From positions 1-64,000 of the forward strand of contig JAIQFD010000002.1 in assembly GCA_020073495.1 (NCBI GenBank): DNA of 64,000 nucleotides, given 5' to 3'. Below are positions 8,575-18,599 of this stretch, in pieces (position 1 is the stretch's first letter; each line of letters opens with the position of its first letter). Position numbers and translations under genes: made by a program. The notes under the pieces are model-generated. The model saw nothing but the letters and a program-made list of their open reading frames with translations. It did no database searches and was not told where the DNA came from. This DNA is from Terriglobia bacterium. Lineage in GTDB: Bacteria; Acidobacteriota; Terriglobia; Terriglobales; Acidobacteriaceae.

Positions 8575-9414
8575 GTGGCGAAGCCCACCATCGCGCTCGT
8601 CGGCGCCGGCAACCTTGCCCGGGCTCTTGCTCGCGCGCTCCAAGGCGCAGGGTATCGCGTGACGACAGTCGTGGCGCGCAACCGCGCAGAGTCGCGCCGC
8701 CGGGCCCGTGTCCTGGCGCGGCAAGTCCAGGCCCGCGTTCTCAGCCGCCAAGACGCGATCCCGGGCGACATTCTCTGGATCTGCGTGACGGATGACGCGA
8801 TCGCCTCGACCGCGGCGGAACTGGCCGCGAAATGGAACGGGCGAATCGCGCTGCACTCCAGCGGCGCCCTTACCAGCGACCTGCTGACGCCACTCCGCCG
8901 GCGCGGTGCTGCCGTCGCGTCGCTGCATCCCATGATGACGTTTGTCGGCCGCTCCAGCCCCTCGCTGTCGGGGATCTCGTTCGCGGTCGAGGGCGACCCG
9001 GCTGCGGTGCGCGTAGCCCGACGGATCGCGCGCGACCTCGGCGGTTCGGTGTTCGATATCGCGAAAGAAGGGAAGACCCTTTATCACGCCATGGGGTCGT
9101 TCTCCTCGCCCCTGCTGATCGCCTCGCTGGCGATGGCCGAGCAGGTCGGGCAGGCAGCTGGCCTTCCGCGCAGGTCCATCCCCAGGATCATGCAACCGCT
9201 CCTGCGCCAGACGCTTGAGAATTACTTCCGGGGCGGGGCGGCTCGTGCTTTTTCCGGTCCCATCGTGCGCGCCGACGTGGAGACCGTTCGCCGCCACCTT
9301 CGCGCGCTGAAGAAGGTGCCGGGCGCGCGCGACATCTACCTTGCCCTGGCGCGCTCCGCGCTCGACACTCTCCCGGTCCGCAACCGCTCCGCCCTTCGCA
9401 AGATCCTGAAATGA
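8575..9414 (+). CDS. Rossmann-fold/DUF2520 oxidoreductase-like protein
   Basis: A 279-residue protein. The N-terminal NAD(P)-binding Rossmann domain has VGAGNLARALARALQGAG at about residues 8-25. A six-phosphogluconate-dehydrogenase-like helical domain (DUF2520) follows from about residue 125, with ALHSSGALTSDLLTPLRRRGAAVASLHPMMTF and GPIVRADVETVRRHL. This is the architecture of proteins related to ProC and 3-hydroxyisobutyrate dehydrogenase that are annotated only as DUF2520. The reaction is not known. The start is a GTG at 8575. It stands alone between divergent nudix and convergent ribA. Confidence 0.82.
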   Translation: MAKPTIALVGAGNLARALARALQGAGYRVTTVVARNRAESRRRARVLARQVQARVLSRQDAIPGDILWICVTDDAIASTAAELAAKWNGRIALHSSGALTSDLLTPLRRRGAAVASLHPMMTFVGRSSPSLSGISFAVEGDPAAVRVARRIARDLGGSVFDIAKEGKTLYHAMGSFSSPLLIASLAMAEQVGQAAGLPRRSIPRIMQPLLRQTLENYFRGGAARAFSGPIVRADVETVRRHLRALKKVPGARDIYLALARSALDTLPVRNRSALRKILK

Positions 9415-9430
9415 TCTTTGCTGTTGCGCA

Positions 9431-9457
9431 AAAGAAAAAGCGCTCGATTCAGAGCGC
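9431..9457 (-). terminator. Intrinsic terminator after ribA
   Basis: Read on the reverse strand, GCGCTC TGAATC GAGCGC is followed by TTTTTCTTTTG, which is a good rho-independent terminator. It begins about 34 nt past the ribA stop. On the forward strand the same hairpin has only a CTTT tail, so it mainly serves ribA. Confidence 0.8.
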
Positions 9458-9490
9458 CTTTGCTGACCAGCGACGACCGCCGACGGGCGA

Positions 9491-10102
9491 CTACCGGGCC
9501 GTGAACAGATGCCCCATCTTCTTCCTCTTGGTTTCGAGGTACTTCTTGGCGTGCGGCTGCGCCTCGACCTCGCAGGGGACCCGCTCGATGATCTTGATCC
9601 CCGCCTTCTCCACGGCCTTCACTTTGTCGGGGTTATTGGAGAGCAGCCGGATCTCCTTCAGCCCGAGCGCTTTCAAGACCTCGCCCGGCAAGGTGAATTC
9701 CCGCAGGTCGGACTTGAAGCCCAGCTTCTCGTTGGCCTCGACCGTGTCCATGCCCTGGTCCTGGAGCGCGTAGGCCTGCAACTTCGCCATCAGCCCGATG
9801 CCGCGGCCTTCCTGCTGCTCGTACACGAGCACCCCGCTCCCGGCCTTGGCGATCATTTCCAGAGAAAGCTCCAGTTGCTGCCGGCAGTCGCAGCGCAGCG
9901 AGCCGAAGACGTCTCCGGTAAGGCACTGGGAATGGATCCGCACCAGTGGCGCCTTCTTGTGGATATCGCCCAGGACCAGCGCCACCGCGGTCTCGGTGCG
10001 GCGGTCCATCAGCCCCTGCCCCTCGAAGCCCATGATGCGGAAGTGCCCCCACCGCGTGGGGAAATCGGCCTCGGCCACCTTTTTCAGCTCGTAAGAAGCC
10101 AC
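9491..10102 (-). CDS. ribA: GTP cyclohydrolase II
   Basis: A 203-residue monofunctional enzyme that opens the GTP imidazole ring to give the first riboflavin precursor. The zinc-binding CLTGDVFGSLRCDC (about residues 59-72) supplies three Cys ligands. Also seen are the RIHSQC entry, the YEQQEGRGIGL motif and NNPDKV near residue 155. There is no fused RibB (DHBP synthase) domain, unlike many bifunctional RibBA proteins, and no other rib gene is nearby. The start is a GTG at 10102 (MASYELKKVAEADFP). The frame remains open far upstream opposite the sensor kinase, but that extension is antisense sequence. Confidence 0.93.
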   Translation of the reverse strand: MASYELKKVAEADFPTRWGHFRIMGFEGQGLMDRRTETAVALVLGDIHKKAPLVRIHSQCLTGDVFGSLRCDCRQQLELSLEMIAKAGSGVLVYEQQEGRGIGLMAKLQAYALQDQGMDTVEANEKLGFKSDLREFTLPGEVLKALGLKEIRLLSNNPDKVKAVEKAGIKIIERVPCEVEAQPHAKKYLETKRKKMGHLFTAR

Positions 10103-10195
10103 GCATTCATTATATCGGCAGGGATGCGTCGCCGTGTGACGCAGGTCACAGCAGTTCGCGCCGCGGCACGCTCCCCGTGCTAGATTTATGCCTTC

Positions 10196-11542
<1,347 letters not shown>

Positions 11543-12656
11543 AACTGCTCGTATTGCGGAATGATCTTGGTGGAGCAGAAGCGCGACTGCGCCGCGCTGC
11601 GCGCCCGCTGGCCCATCTCCGTGAGCTTCTTCTCGTCCGACAGCAATTCGACCGCCCAGCGCGCCATGGTGTCCACGTCGCCGACCTCACCGAGGAAGCC
11701 GGTGCGCTCATGCTCGATGACCTCGGGCACGCCGCCGACGCGGGTGGCGATCGCAGGCACTTCCGACGCCATCGCCTCCAGCGCCGCCAGCCCGAAGGAC
11801 TCGAGCTGGCTGGGCAGCAGCATCAGGTCCGAGATGGCCAGCTTCTCGTGCACCCGGTCCTGCTTGCCCAGGAAGAAGACACGCTCCTGGATGCCCTTGC
11901 GCCGCACCAGCCACTCCGCGGCCGCGCGGTCTGGGCCATCGCCCATCAGCAGCAACTTGGACGGAACCTGCTTCTGGACGCGGTCGAAGATCTCGATGAC
12001 GTCCAGCAGCCGCTTCACCGGCCGGAAATTCGACAGGTGGACCAGGAGGCGCTCCTGCGGGTCGGCGAACTGCGCCCGCCGCTGCCCCGCGCCCGGGTCG
12101 CGCCGGTAGATGTCGCAGTTCACGAAGTTATAGATCACTTCGATCGTGTTCTCGATCTCGAACACCTGCTGCGTCTTCTCCCGCAGGTACTTTGAGATCG
12201 CGGTCACGCCGTCACTCTTCTCGATGGAATACTTGGTGATGGGCAGGTAGGACCGGTCCACGCCGACCAGCGTGATGTCCGTACCGTGCAAGGTGGTGAC
12301 GAAGGGAAGCTTGCGGCCGCGCGATTCCAGCATCTGCCGGGCCAGCAGCGCGCTCACCGAGTGCGGGATGGCGTAATGCACGTGCAAAAGGTCGAGATCG
12401 TACATCTCCGCCACCTCGCCCATGCGCGTCGCCAGCGCCAGGTCGTAGGGCGGGTACTCGAACAGCGGGTACATCGACACGTCCACCTGGTGAAAATGGA
12501 TGTTCTCCATCTCCACTTGCAGGCGGAAGGGCTGGGAGTAGGTGATGAAGTGCACTTCGTGCCCGCGCTGGGCCAGTTCCATGCCCAGCTCGGTGGCCAC
12601 CACGCCACTGCCGCCGTAGGTCGGATAACACGTGATCCCGATCTTCACTTGGGCGT

Positions 12657-12703
12657 CATCCTGAGCGAGCGCCGTATCTTTTGCGGCGCGAGTCGAAGGA
12701 CCT
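12657..12703. repeat. Interspersed CATCCTGAGCGAGCG repeat, copy 2
   Basis: This has the same two conserved blocks as the copy at 8491-8536: TCATCCTGAGCGAGCGC, then GCGAGTCGAAGGACC after a divergent spacer. It lies immediately upstream of bshA, in the 277-nt gap before the tRNA genes. Confidence 0.65.
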
Positions 12704-12852
12704 CTACCTCAACATCATGGACGTTATTGGATGGCGTTCGTTGGGGCGGGATTCACGAATCCGCCATCGCGACTCGGCCGGCGTTGAGCACCGGCCTGCG
12801 GACGCCCCGAGTGTACCAGTCCGCCCCCTGCTGGCCGCGAGTGGCCGAGTGT

Positions 12853-12882
12853 TTGACCGCTCTGGATACGCCCGCGTATACT
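12853..12882 (+). promoter_or_regulatory. Sigma-70-type promoter of the tRNA pair
   Basis: A -35 box TTGACC (12853-12858) and a -10 box TATACT (12877-12882) are separated by 18 nt. The first tRNA begins 44 nt downstream. Both hexamers are within one or two bases of consensus. Confidence 0.7.
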
Positions 12883-12925
12883 TTTTGTGGAGCGAGAGTC
12901 CTGACTCGGATGAGAGGCTTTCTCC

Positions 12926-13002
12926 GGGCGGTTAGCTCAGCTGGTTAGAGCGCCTGCCTTACAAGCAGGAGGCCGAAGGTTCGAGTCCTTCACTGCCCAC
13001 CA
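12926..13002 (+). tRNA. tRNA-Val (anticodon UAC)
   Basis: A complete 77-nt cloverleaf. The acceptor stem GGGCGGT pairs with ACTGCCC; the D-arm contains AGCTCAGCTGGTTAGAGC; anticodon stem CCTGC/GCAGG encloses loop CTTACAA (anticodon TAC); the T-arm has GGTTCGAGTCC; and CCA is encoded. It is followed 24 nt later by tRNA-Asp, probably in the same transcript. Confidence 0.97.
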
Positions 13003-13026
13003 GTTTTTGCTCTCACCGCATATCGC

Positions 13027-13103
13027 GGGGACGTAGTTCAGTTGGTTAGAACGCTGCCCTGTCACGGCAGAGGTCGCGGGTTCGAGTCCCGTCGTCCCCG
13101 CCA
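13027..13103 (+). tRNA. tRNA-Asp (anticodon GUC)
   Basis: A complete 77-nt cloverleaf. Acceptor GGGGACG pairs with CGTCCCC, the discriminator is G, and CCA is encoded. Anticodon stem CTGCC/GGCAG encloses loop CTGTCAC (anticodon GTC), and the T-arm is GCGGG TTCGAGT CCCGT. A degenerate copy of its 3' third lies at 18235-18266. Confidence 0.97.
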
Positions 13104-13215
13104 TTCATTTCTGGCTCAGAAGCGAAGCTTCATTCTCCCGCACATCGGTGCCGCTCATACATCACTGACCCGAAGCCGTCTGCCGTGGTAGCAAGGACTG
13201 GCAGAGGGGAGTCTG

Positions 13216-14430
13216 ATGCCCTCGATCGTTTCAGCCAACGAAATCGCCGTAGAGCAGTCGGACGTGCTGCCGGCCGACCGGTTCGCGGACGTGTCGTTCG
13301 ACCGGCGCACGTTTCTGAAAGCGGCCGCGGCGCCGTGCATGATCGCGCTGGTAGGAGCCGCACTGCGCGAGCGATCGTTCGCGCTCCCCACCCCGGCTGC
13401 CGGGGAGGACGACCGCTTCGTGCGCGAGGCGCGTTTCTACGAAAAGCTTCCGGGAAACCTGGTGCGTTGCAAACTGTGCCCGCGGCAGTGCGAGGTCCCT
13501 GAAGGCGAGCGTGGATACTGCCGCGTGCGCGAGAACCGCAAAGGCAAGTACTTCACGCTGGTCCACTCGCGGGTGGTGGCGGCGCACGTGGACCCCATCG
13601 AAAAGAAGCCGTTCTTCCACTTCCTGCCCGGGGCGATGGCGTTCTCCATCGCCACCGGCGGCTGCAACGTGAACTGCAAGTTCTGCCAGAACTGGGAGAT
13701 CTCGCAGGCGCGTCCGGAACAGCTCCGCGGCCTCTACCTGCCTCCTGACGACCTGGCCGACAACGCGCGGCGCAGCCAATGCGGCGTGCTCGCGTACACC
13801 TACAGCGAGCCAGTTGTTTTTTCCGAGTACGTGATCGACGCGGCGAAAACGGGCCGGCGCGCCGGGCTCAAGAGCGTGGTGGTGTCGAACGGGTTCATCC
13901 AGCGCGAGCCGCTGCACGCCATGTGCGACGCGGTGGACGCCATCAAGATCGACCTCAAGTCGTACTCGGAGAAGTATTACCACGAAGTGGTGCGGGGCGA
14001 ACTGCGCCCCGTACTGGACAGCATCGTCAACGTGCGCAAGTCCGGGCGCTGGCTGGAGATCGTGTACCTGGTGGTGCCGACGCTGAATGACAGCGACGCC
14101 GAATTCCGCGGCGTCTCCCAGTGGATCAAGAAAGAGGTCGGCGCCGATGTCCCCATCCATTTCACGCGCTTTCGCCCGCTCTACCTGCTGACCAACCTGC
14201 CGCCCACGCCGCTGGCGACGCTGGAACGCGCCAAGTCCATCGCCGATGCCGAAGGATTGCAGTACGCTTACGTGGGAAATGTCCCGGGCCACCCGGGGGA
14301 GAACACGTACTGTCCGGGCTGCCGCAAGCTCCTGATCGAGCGCATGGGTTTCACGGCGACGCAGGTGAACCTGGACAAAGGGAAGTGCAGGTACTGCAAG
14401 CGCGCGATCCCGGGGGTGTGGAGCACCTAG
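13216..14430 (+). CDS. AmmeMemoRadiSam system radical SAM enzyme, Tat-type N-terminus
   Basis: A 404-residue radical SAM protein of the PflA-like family co-occurring with Memo and AMMECR1; its reaction is not known. An N-terminal cysteine cluster (CKLCPRQCEV...GYC, about residues 79-100) precedes the 4Fe-4S motif CNVNCKFC near residue 152. The C-terminus has a rubredoxin-like pair, CPGC and CRYC. Residues about 30-50 hold a twin-arginine signal (DRRTFLKAAAAP followed by a hydrophobic run), unusual for a radical SAM enzyme and suggesting export or membrane tethering. AGGGGAG precedes the ATG at 13216. The next gene is 16 nt downstream. Confidence 0.88.
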   Translation: MPSIVSANEIAVEQSDVLPADRFADVSFDRRTFLKAAAAPCMIALVGAALRERSFALPTPAAGEDDRFVREARFYEKLPGNLVRCKLCPRQCEVPEGERGYCRVRENRKGKYFTLVHSRVVAAHVDPIEKKPFFHFLPGAMAFSIATGGCNVNCKFCQNWEISQARPEQLRGLYLPPDDLADNARRSQCGVLAYTYSEPVVFSEYVIDAAKTGRRAGLKSVVVSNGFIQREPLHAMCDAVDAIKIDLKSYSEKYYHEVVRGELRPVLDSIVNVRKSGRWLEIVYLVVPTLNDSDAEFRGVSQWIKKEVGADVPIHFTRFRPLYLLTNLPPTPLATLERAKSIADAEGLQYAYVGNVPGHPGENTYCPGCRKLLIERMGFTATQVNLDKGKCRYCKRAIPGVWST

Positions 14431-14446
14431 CGAGCGGAGGCATTTT

Positions 14447-15946
14447 ATGAAAGCGCTCAAGCTCATCTCCTATACAGTCATATCTCTCATTTTCTTGGCA
14501 GCACTTGCGCCGGATGCACCGACGGTGCGTCCGCCGGCGGTTGCGGGCAGCTTCTATCCCGCCGATCCAAAGGCGCTCACGGCGATGGTGGATGGCTTTT
14601 TGGCGCGAGTGGACCAGCCAGCCACGGCGGAGCCCATCCTGGCCATGGTGGCGCCGCATGCCGGATACCCCTTTTCCGGACCCGTCGCCGCCTACAGCTA
14701 CGCGCAGCTGAAGGGACGCAAGATCAGCCGTGTGGTGGTCATCGCCCCATCCCACTATGAATCCTTCCCCTTCGTCGCTGCTTACGATGGCGACGCGTAC
14801 CGCACGCCCCTGGGCGAGATCCCGGTGGACAAACAATTCGTGAAGGAACTGGCGAAGGCCACACCCGTGGTGCAGATCTCCAGCCGCGGACATGCGCCGG
14901 CGGCGCACGGCGGCGAGCATGCGCTGGAAGTCGAGTTGCCGTTCCTGCAGAGAGTCCTCGGGGAGTTCACCCTCGTGCCGCTGGTGATGGGCGACCAGAG
15001 CTTCGACCAGGACCGCTCCCTCGGCTTGGCCCTCGCCAAGCTGATCCATGGGCCGGAAACTCTCATCGTGGCCAGCTCAGACCTTTCCCACTATCACCCG
15101 CAGCAGGACGCGGCGCAGATGGACCGCAAGATGCTCAAGGCGCTCGAGGAGTGGGACTACCGCGCGCTTTCCCGCAACATCGATGCGCGGGTCTGGGAAG
15201 CGTGTGGAGGCGGACCGATCATCGCCGCGATGATCGCGGCCGAGAAACTCGGCGCCAACCATGCGCAGGTGCTCAAGTACGCCACCAGCGGCGATACGAG
15301 TGGGGACAAGGGACGTGTGGTCGGGTATGCCGCGATCGCTTTCACCCGGGCAGCGCACGCCGGCACTGCGGAGAAGTTCTCGCTCACCGCGCAGGAGCGC
15401 GCCGAGCTGCTGAACATCGCCCGGCAAGCGGTGCGGGCGGCGGTGCTCGAGCGGAAGCGCTATGAGCCTCCGACGCCGAAATCCGATGCGCTCTTACAGG
15501 AGCGCGGCGCATTCGTGACGCTCAAGCGCCGAGGCGAATTGCGGGGATGTATCGGCGCTACAGTGGCGCAGAAGCCGTTGTACGTGACGGTCCGTGATGT
15601 CGCCGTCTACGCAGCATTGCAGGACCCGCGGTTTCCTCCCGTCTCGGCGGCCGAGTTCAACGATCTCGAATTCGAAGTGTCCGTGATTTCTCCCTTCCGC
15701 CGCGTTCTCGATGTCCGCGAGGTTCGGGTGGGCGAGCACGGCTTGCTGGTCCGGCGGGGGCGCAACGAAGGTCTTCTGCTGCCACAGGTCCCGATCGAGC
15801 AGAAGTGGGACCGCCACACCTTCCTCGAAAAGTGCTGCCACAAGGCCGGCCTGGACGCGGATGCCTGGAAGGACAGCGGCACCGACATCTTCGTGTTCAC
15901 GGCGCTGGTCTTCAGTGACGCCGACCAGCAGCGCCGAGAGCGCTAG
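14447..15946 (+). CDS. Fused AmmeMemoRadiSam proteins B (Memo) and A (AMMECR1)
   Basis: A 499-residue fusion. Residues about 25-290 are the Memo-like domain, with VRPPAVAGSFYPADP, MVAPHAGYPFSGPVAAYSY, VIAPSHYESF and a later SSDLSHYHP. Residues about 315-495 are the AMMECR1 domain, with GAFVTLKRRGELRGCIG and DPRFPPVSAAEFNDLEFEVSVISPFR. The hydrophobic N-terminal 20 residues (LISYTVISLIFLAALAP) look like a signal peptide or anchor not found in ordinary cytosolic Memo proteins. A strong GGAGG lies 6 nt before the ATG. It follows the radical SAM gene by 16 nt, so all three parts of the system are encoded in two adjacent genes. Confidence 0.9.
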   Translation: MKALKLISYTVISLIFLAALAPDAPTVRPPAVAGSFYPADPKALTAMVDGFLARVDQPATAEPILAMVAPHAGYPFSGPVAAYSYAQLKGRKISRVVVIAPSHYESFPFVAAYDGDAYRTPLGEIPVDKQFVKELAKATPVVQISSRGHAPAAHGGEHALEVELPFLQRVLGEFTLVPLVMGDQSFDQDRSLGLALAKLIHGPETLIVASSDLSHYHPQQDAAQMDRKMLKALEEWDYRALSRNIDARVWEACGGGPIIAAMIAAEKLGANHAQVLKYATSGDTSGDKGRVVGYAAIAFTRAAHAGTAEKFSLTAQERAELLNIARQAVRAAVLERKRYEPPTPKSDALLQERGAFVTLKRRGELRGCIGATVAQKPLYVTVRDVAVYAALQDPRFPPVSAAEFNDLEFEVSVISPFRRVLDVREVRVGEHGLLVRRGRNEGLLLPQVPIEQKWDRHTFLEKCCHKAGLDADAWKDSGTDIFVFTALVFSDADQQRRER

Positions 15947-18221
15947 CCGCAACCGCCGCCGCACTTATGTTGGACAGGGCGATGAGGACGGCGGTCCGGC
16001 CCAACCCGAAGACGGGAAGGAGGAACACGCTCACACCCAGCGCGCCCACGCAGGAACCCACCAGGTCCACGGCATAGAGGGCGCCCGCGTTGCGGCCGTC
16101 GGTGGAGAGAAAGAACGACCCGCTGGCGAGGGGAAACTGGCTGCCGCCAACGAGCCCGCACACTGCGGCCATCAGGGGAAATGCCGCCTGAGTGATCAGC
16201 GGCAGATACCGCGGGTCGCGGACCTCCGCCAGCCCGAACAGAGCGGCCCATAGCACGAGCGAAATCGCCGCGGCCGCCAACTGGATCACGATGGCACGGC
16301 GGAGCATCGATGCCTGGGTCAGGGGATGTCCGCGCCGGGCCAGCCACGTCCCCGCCGCCAGGCCCAGCATGAATCCCGCGATGATCACCGCCAATTGGTG
16401 GAAGACATAGCCGTAGACTGCCTGGAATCCCAGCAGGAGGAACACTTCCAAGGCCAGCATGGTCATGCCCATGGTGGCGACGCAGAGGGCGGCGCCGGCC
16501 GCGACGCGGCGCGAGCGTGGGAGCACCGCCAGAACGGCCATGCAGAACGCGGTTGCGCCGGCCAGGGCCGCCACCAGGGAAGCGAATCCGACGTGTGTGA
16601 GAGCGGAGAAGGGCGTCGCGTAGGAGCGGTCGAAGTGGGTGCTCCACGCCGCCACGTCCAGGTAGTAGGCCACGGGAGCGAAATCACGATTCGCCGGCGT
16701 GCCGGGCAGCGGCGCGGTCTGCTGGTCCATATCTGCGATGCGCTCGGCCGTCAGCCGGAAGGAAAGGAAGTAATCGCGGACGTACGCCGTCCGCAGATGC
16801 CGCTCCTGGATGCGCTGGGCCAGCAGGCGCGCATCGGTGGTCAGACGTCCCGGCTGGTTCGAAGCGAGGAAGTGAAGCGTATCCCCGGGAATGATCCGCA
16901 CCTCGGCGAAGCTCTGGCGCAGCGTCTGCTGGATGCACTGGAAAAATGCAGCGCGGACAGGGTTGAGGTAGTTCTCCGCAGCGGGCAGCTGGAAACCGAG
17001 CACTCCGCCTGGATTCAGCGCGGCGGAGGCTTCGCCGAAGAACTCGCGCGTGTAGAAACGGTTCAACTGGGCGGTCCGCGGCTCCGGGAGATTAAGGATG
17101 ATCACGTCGAACTTCTGCCTGGTGGTGCGCAGGAAGGCGCGGCCATCGAGGGCATGGACATGGATGCGCGGATCCTGCCGGATGCGCGCCCACTCGGCCG
17201 GGAAATGGCGCTCGGCGAGTGCAACGATCCGCGGGTCGAGTTCGACATAGTCCAACCGCTCCACCGAGGGATGCTGCATGACCTGCATCGCGCTCCCGTT
17301 CACACCTCCACCCACCAGCAGTACCGCGCGCGGATCGGGATGTTGCAGCAGCGCGAAGTGGACTGCCTCCTCCGCGGCCTCCAGGTCAGCGGAGGTGAAC
17401 AGGATGACCCCGCTCTGGGCCACGCTGCGCGTCCCGCCGGCGTCGAGCACGGCCAGGTTACCGTATCTCGAAGTCACGGCTTCCACCAGCTGCAACCCGG
17501 GCCACTGGCGGGATAGGGAAGCCGCCTCCCAACCAGGCGTCGATCTCCAGGCCAGGGCAGAGCACAGCAGGAGGAGCAAAGTCAGCGTGAGTGCAGGCCG
17601 CGGTCCGGTCGCGATCCACACCGCGACCAGTAGGCTAGCGGCTGCCACCAGAACCGCGATCTGGAAGGTGGAAAGGTAGGGAAGCAACACGAAGCTGGCG
17701 AGCACTCCGCCGCCTGCGGCGCCCAGCGATTCCAGCATGTAGGCATAGCCAGTGGCGGCCGCGGGCGAGGCTGCGATCTCCTGCATGTACCAGCGGCTGG
17801 CGACGGTGAAAAGCAGTCCGGAGATCGGACAGAAAATTCCCAGGGCGACGACGGAGGTCAGGAACATGCGTCCCGGGCCGAGCACCTCGCCGGGGACGGC
17901 GGGCACGACGACCCTGCTGTAGCGGACGACACAGATAGCCAGCGCCAGGGCCGCCGCGGACACCACCTGTAACCCCGCCACGAACTGGCGGTCGCGTTTC
18001 ATGCCGGATGTCAGGCGGCCGAGCAGCCCGCTTCCGAATGCCGTCCCCAGCAGCCAGACGGCCAGCATCACCCCGATGGAAAACTCATTGCCTTGGAAGA
18101 GTGAGAGGAGCTCCCGGAGCAGCACGATCTGTGCCGTCACGGCGGTGCCACCGATCAGCAGGAGCGCGCAACGCACCCCGCGCGAAGGACCGGTAAGGAC
18201 GACTTGGCTGGGAGCGGCCAT
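15912..18221 (-). CDS. Polytopic membrane protein with spermidine-synthase-like domain
   Basis: A 769-residue protein in three parts: about seven membrane helices (residues 15-225), a soluble SAM-dependent, SpeE-like domain (about residues 245-480), and a second block of about seven helices to the C-terminus. In the middle part VLLVGGGVNGSAMQVM is motif I, YVELDPRIVALA the acidic ligand, HVHALDGRAFL the next loop, and VIILNLPEPRTAQLNRFYTREFF the substrate region with an Asn-Leu-Pro-Glu variant. Such fusions are annotated as spermidine-synthase-like transporters; the substrate is unknown. It converges with the Memo-AMMECR1 gene and overlaps its last 35 nt. Confidence 0.8.
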   Translation of the reverse strand: MAAPSQVVLTGPSRGVRCALLLIGGTAVTAQIVLLRELLSLFQGNEFSIGVMLAVWLLGTAFGSGLLGRLTSGMKRDRQFVAGLQVVSAAALALAICVVRYSRVVVPAVPGEVLGPGRMFLTSVVALGIFCPISGLLFTVASRWYMQEIAASPAAATGYAYMLESLGAAGGGVLASFVLLPYLSTFQIAVLVAAASLLVAVWIATGPRPALTLTLLLLLCSALAWRSTPGWEAASLSRQWPGLQLVEAVTSRYGNLAVLDAGGTRSVAQSGVILFTSADLEAAEEAVHFALLQHPDPRAVLLVGGGVNGSAMQVMQHPSVERLDYVELDPRIVALAERHFPAEWARIRQDPRIHVHALDGRAFLRTTRQKFDVIILNLPEPRTAQLNRFYTREFFGEASAALNPGGVLGFQLPAAENYLNPVRAAFFQCIQQTLRQSFAEVRIIPGDTLHFLASNQPGRLTTDARLLAQRIQERHLRTAYVRDYFLSFRLTAERIADMDQQTAPLPGTPANRDFAPVAYYLDVAAWSTHFDRSYATPFSALTHVGFASLVAALAGATAFCMAVLAVLPRSRRVAAGAALCVATMGMTMLALEVFLLLGFQAVYGYVFHQLAVIIAGFMLGLAAGTWLARRGHPLTQASMLRRAIVIQLAAAAISLVLWAALFGLAEVRDPRYLPLITQAAFPLMAAVCGLVGGSQFPLASGSFFLSTDGRNAGALYAVDLVGSCVGALGVSVFLLPVFGLGRTAVLIALSNISAAAVAASALGAAGRRH

Positions 18222-18599
18222 GGACCGGCAGTGACCGCGGGTTCCGGTCCCGCCGTCCCCGCCATTGTTTCAAGAAGAAGTTCCGCGCACAATCGAGCGA
18301 TTCTGGGTCTTCTTGTTTCGGATGGGTTGGACTCTGTCTCTGGAGATAGGGACCCCGATGGCAAGAAAACCCGCGTGTCGCGAGGTAAGGTCTCGCAAAT
18401 AATCGAGGCAACCTTGTGTCGGAGCACTGTAACGACAGACTTTTCCGTGAGCCGCCCAACTCGGCTGTCCGAACCATCCGGCGGCTCCGCGGTTCGCGAG
18501 ATGCCCGCTGTGCGTGTGACACACATCACTGTGAGCGGTGCGAAGGCTTCCTATCCTCTAGGGTTGCCACCGCTCCCCCTGCAGGACGGAGGTCCTCGC
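18222..18599. other. Intergenic region between divergent membrane-protein genes
   Basis: This is 378 nt between the SpeE-like gene (reverse) and the OPT transporter (forward). It contains the tRNA-Asp 3' remnant at 18235-18266. The OPT frame is open through this stretch, but its translation is low-complexity and unlike the family. A Shine-Dalgarno GGAGG at 18588-18592 marks the real start. No other gene is supported. Confidence 0.55.
18235..18266 (+). repeat. Degenerate tRNA-Asp 3' end (possible attachment-site remnant)
   Basis: A 31-nt stretch (18236-18266) matches the T-arm, 3' acceptor strand, CCA and two flanking bases of the tRNA-Asp gene at 13027-13103, with three substitutions and in the same orientation. 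One substitution makes the T-stem fully Watson-Crick, and two hit the T-loop (TTCGAGT becomes TTCCGGT). The rest of the tRNA is absent. Direct repeats of this kind usually flank elements integrated at tRNA 3' ends. Confidence 0.55.
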
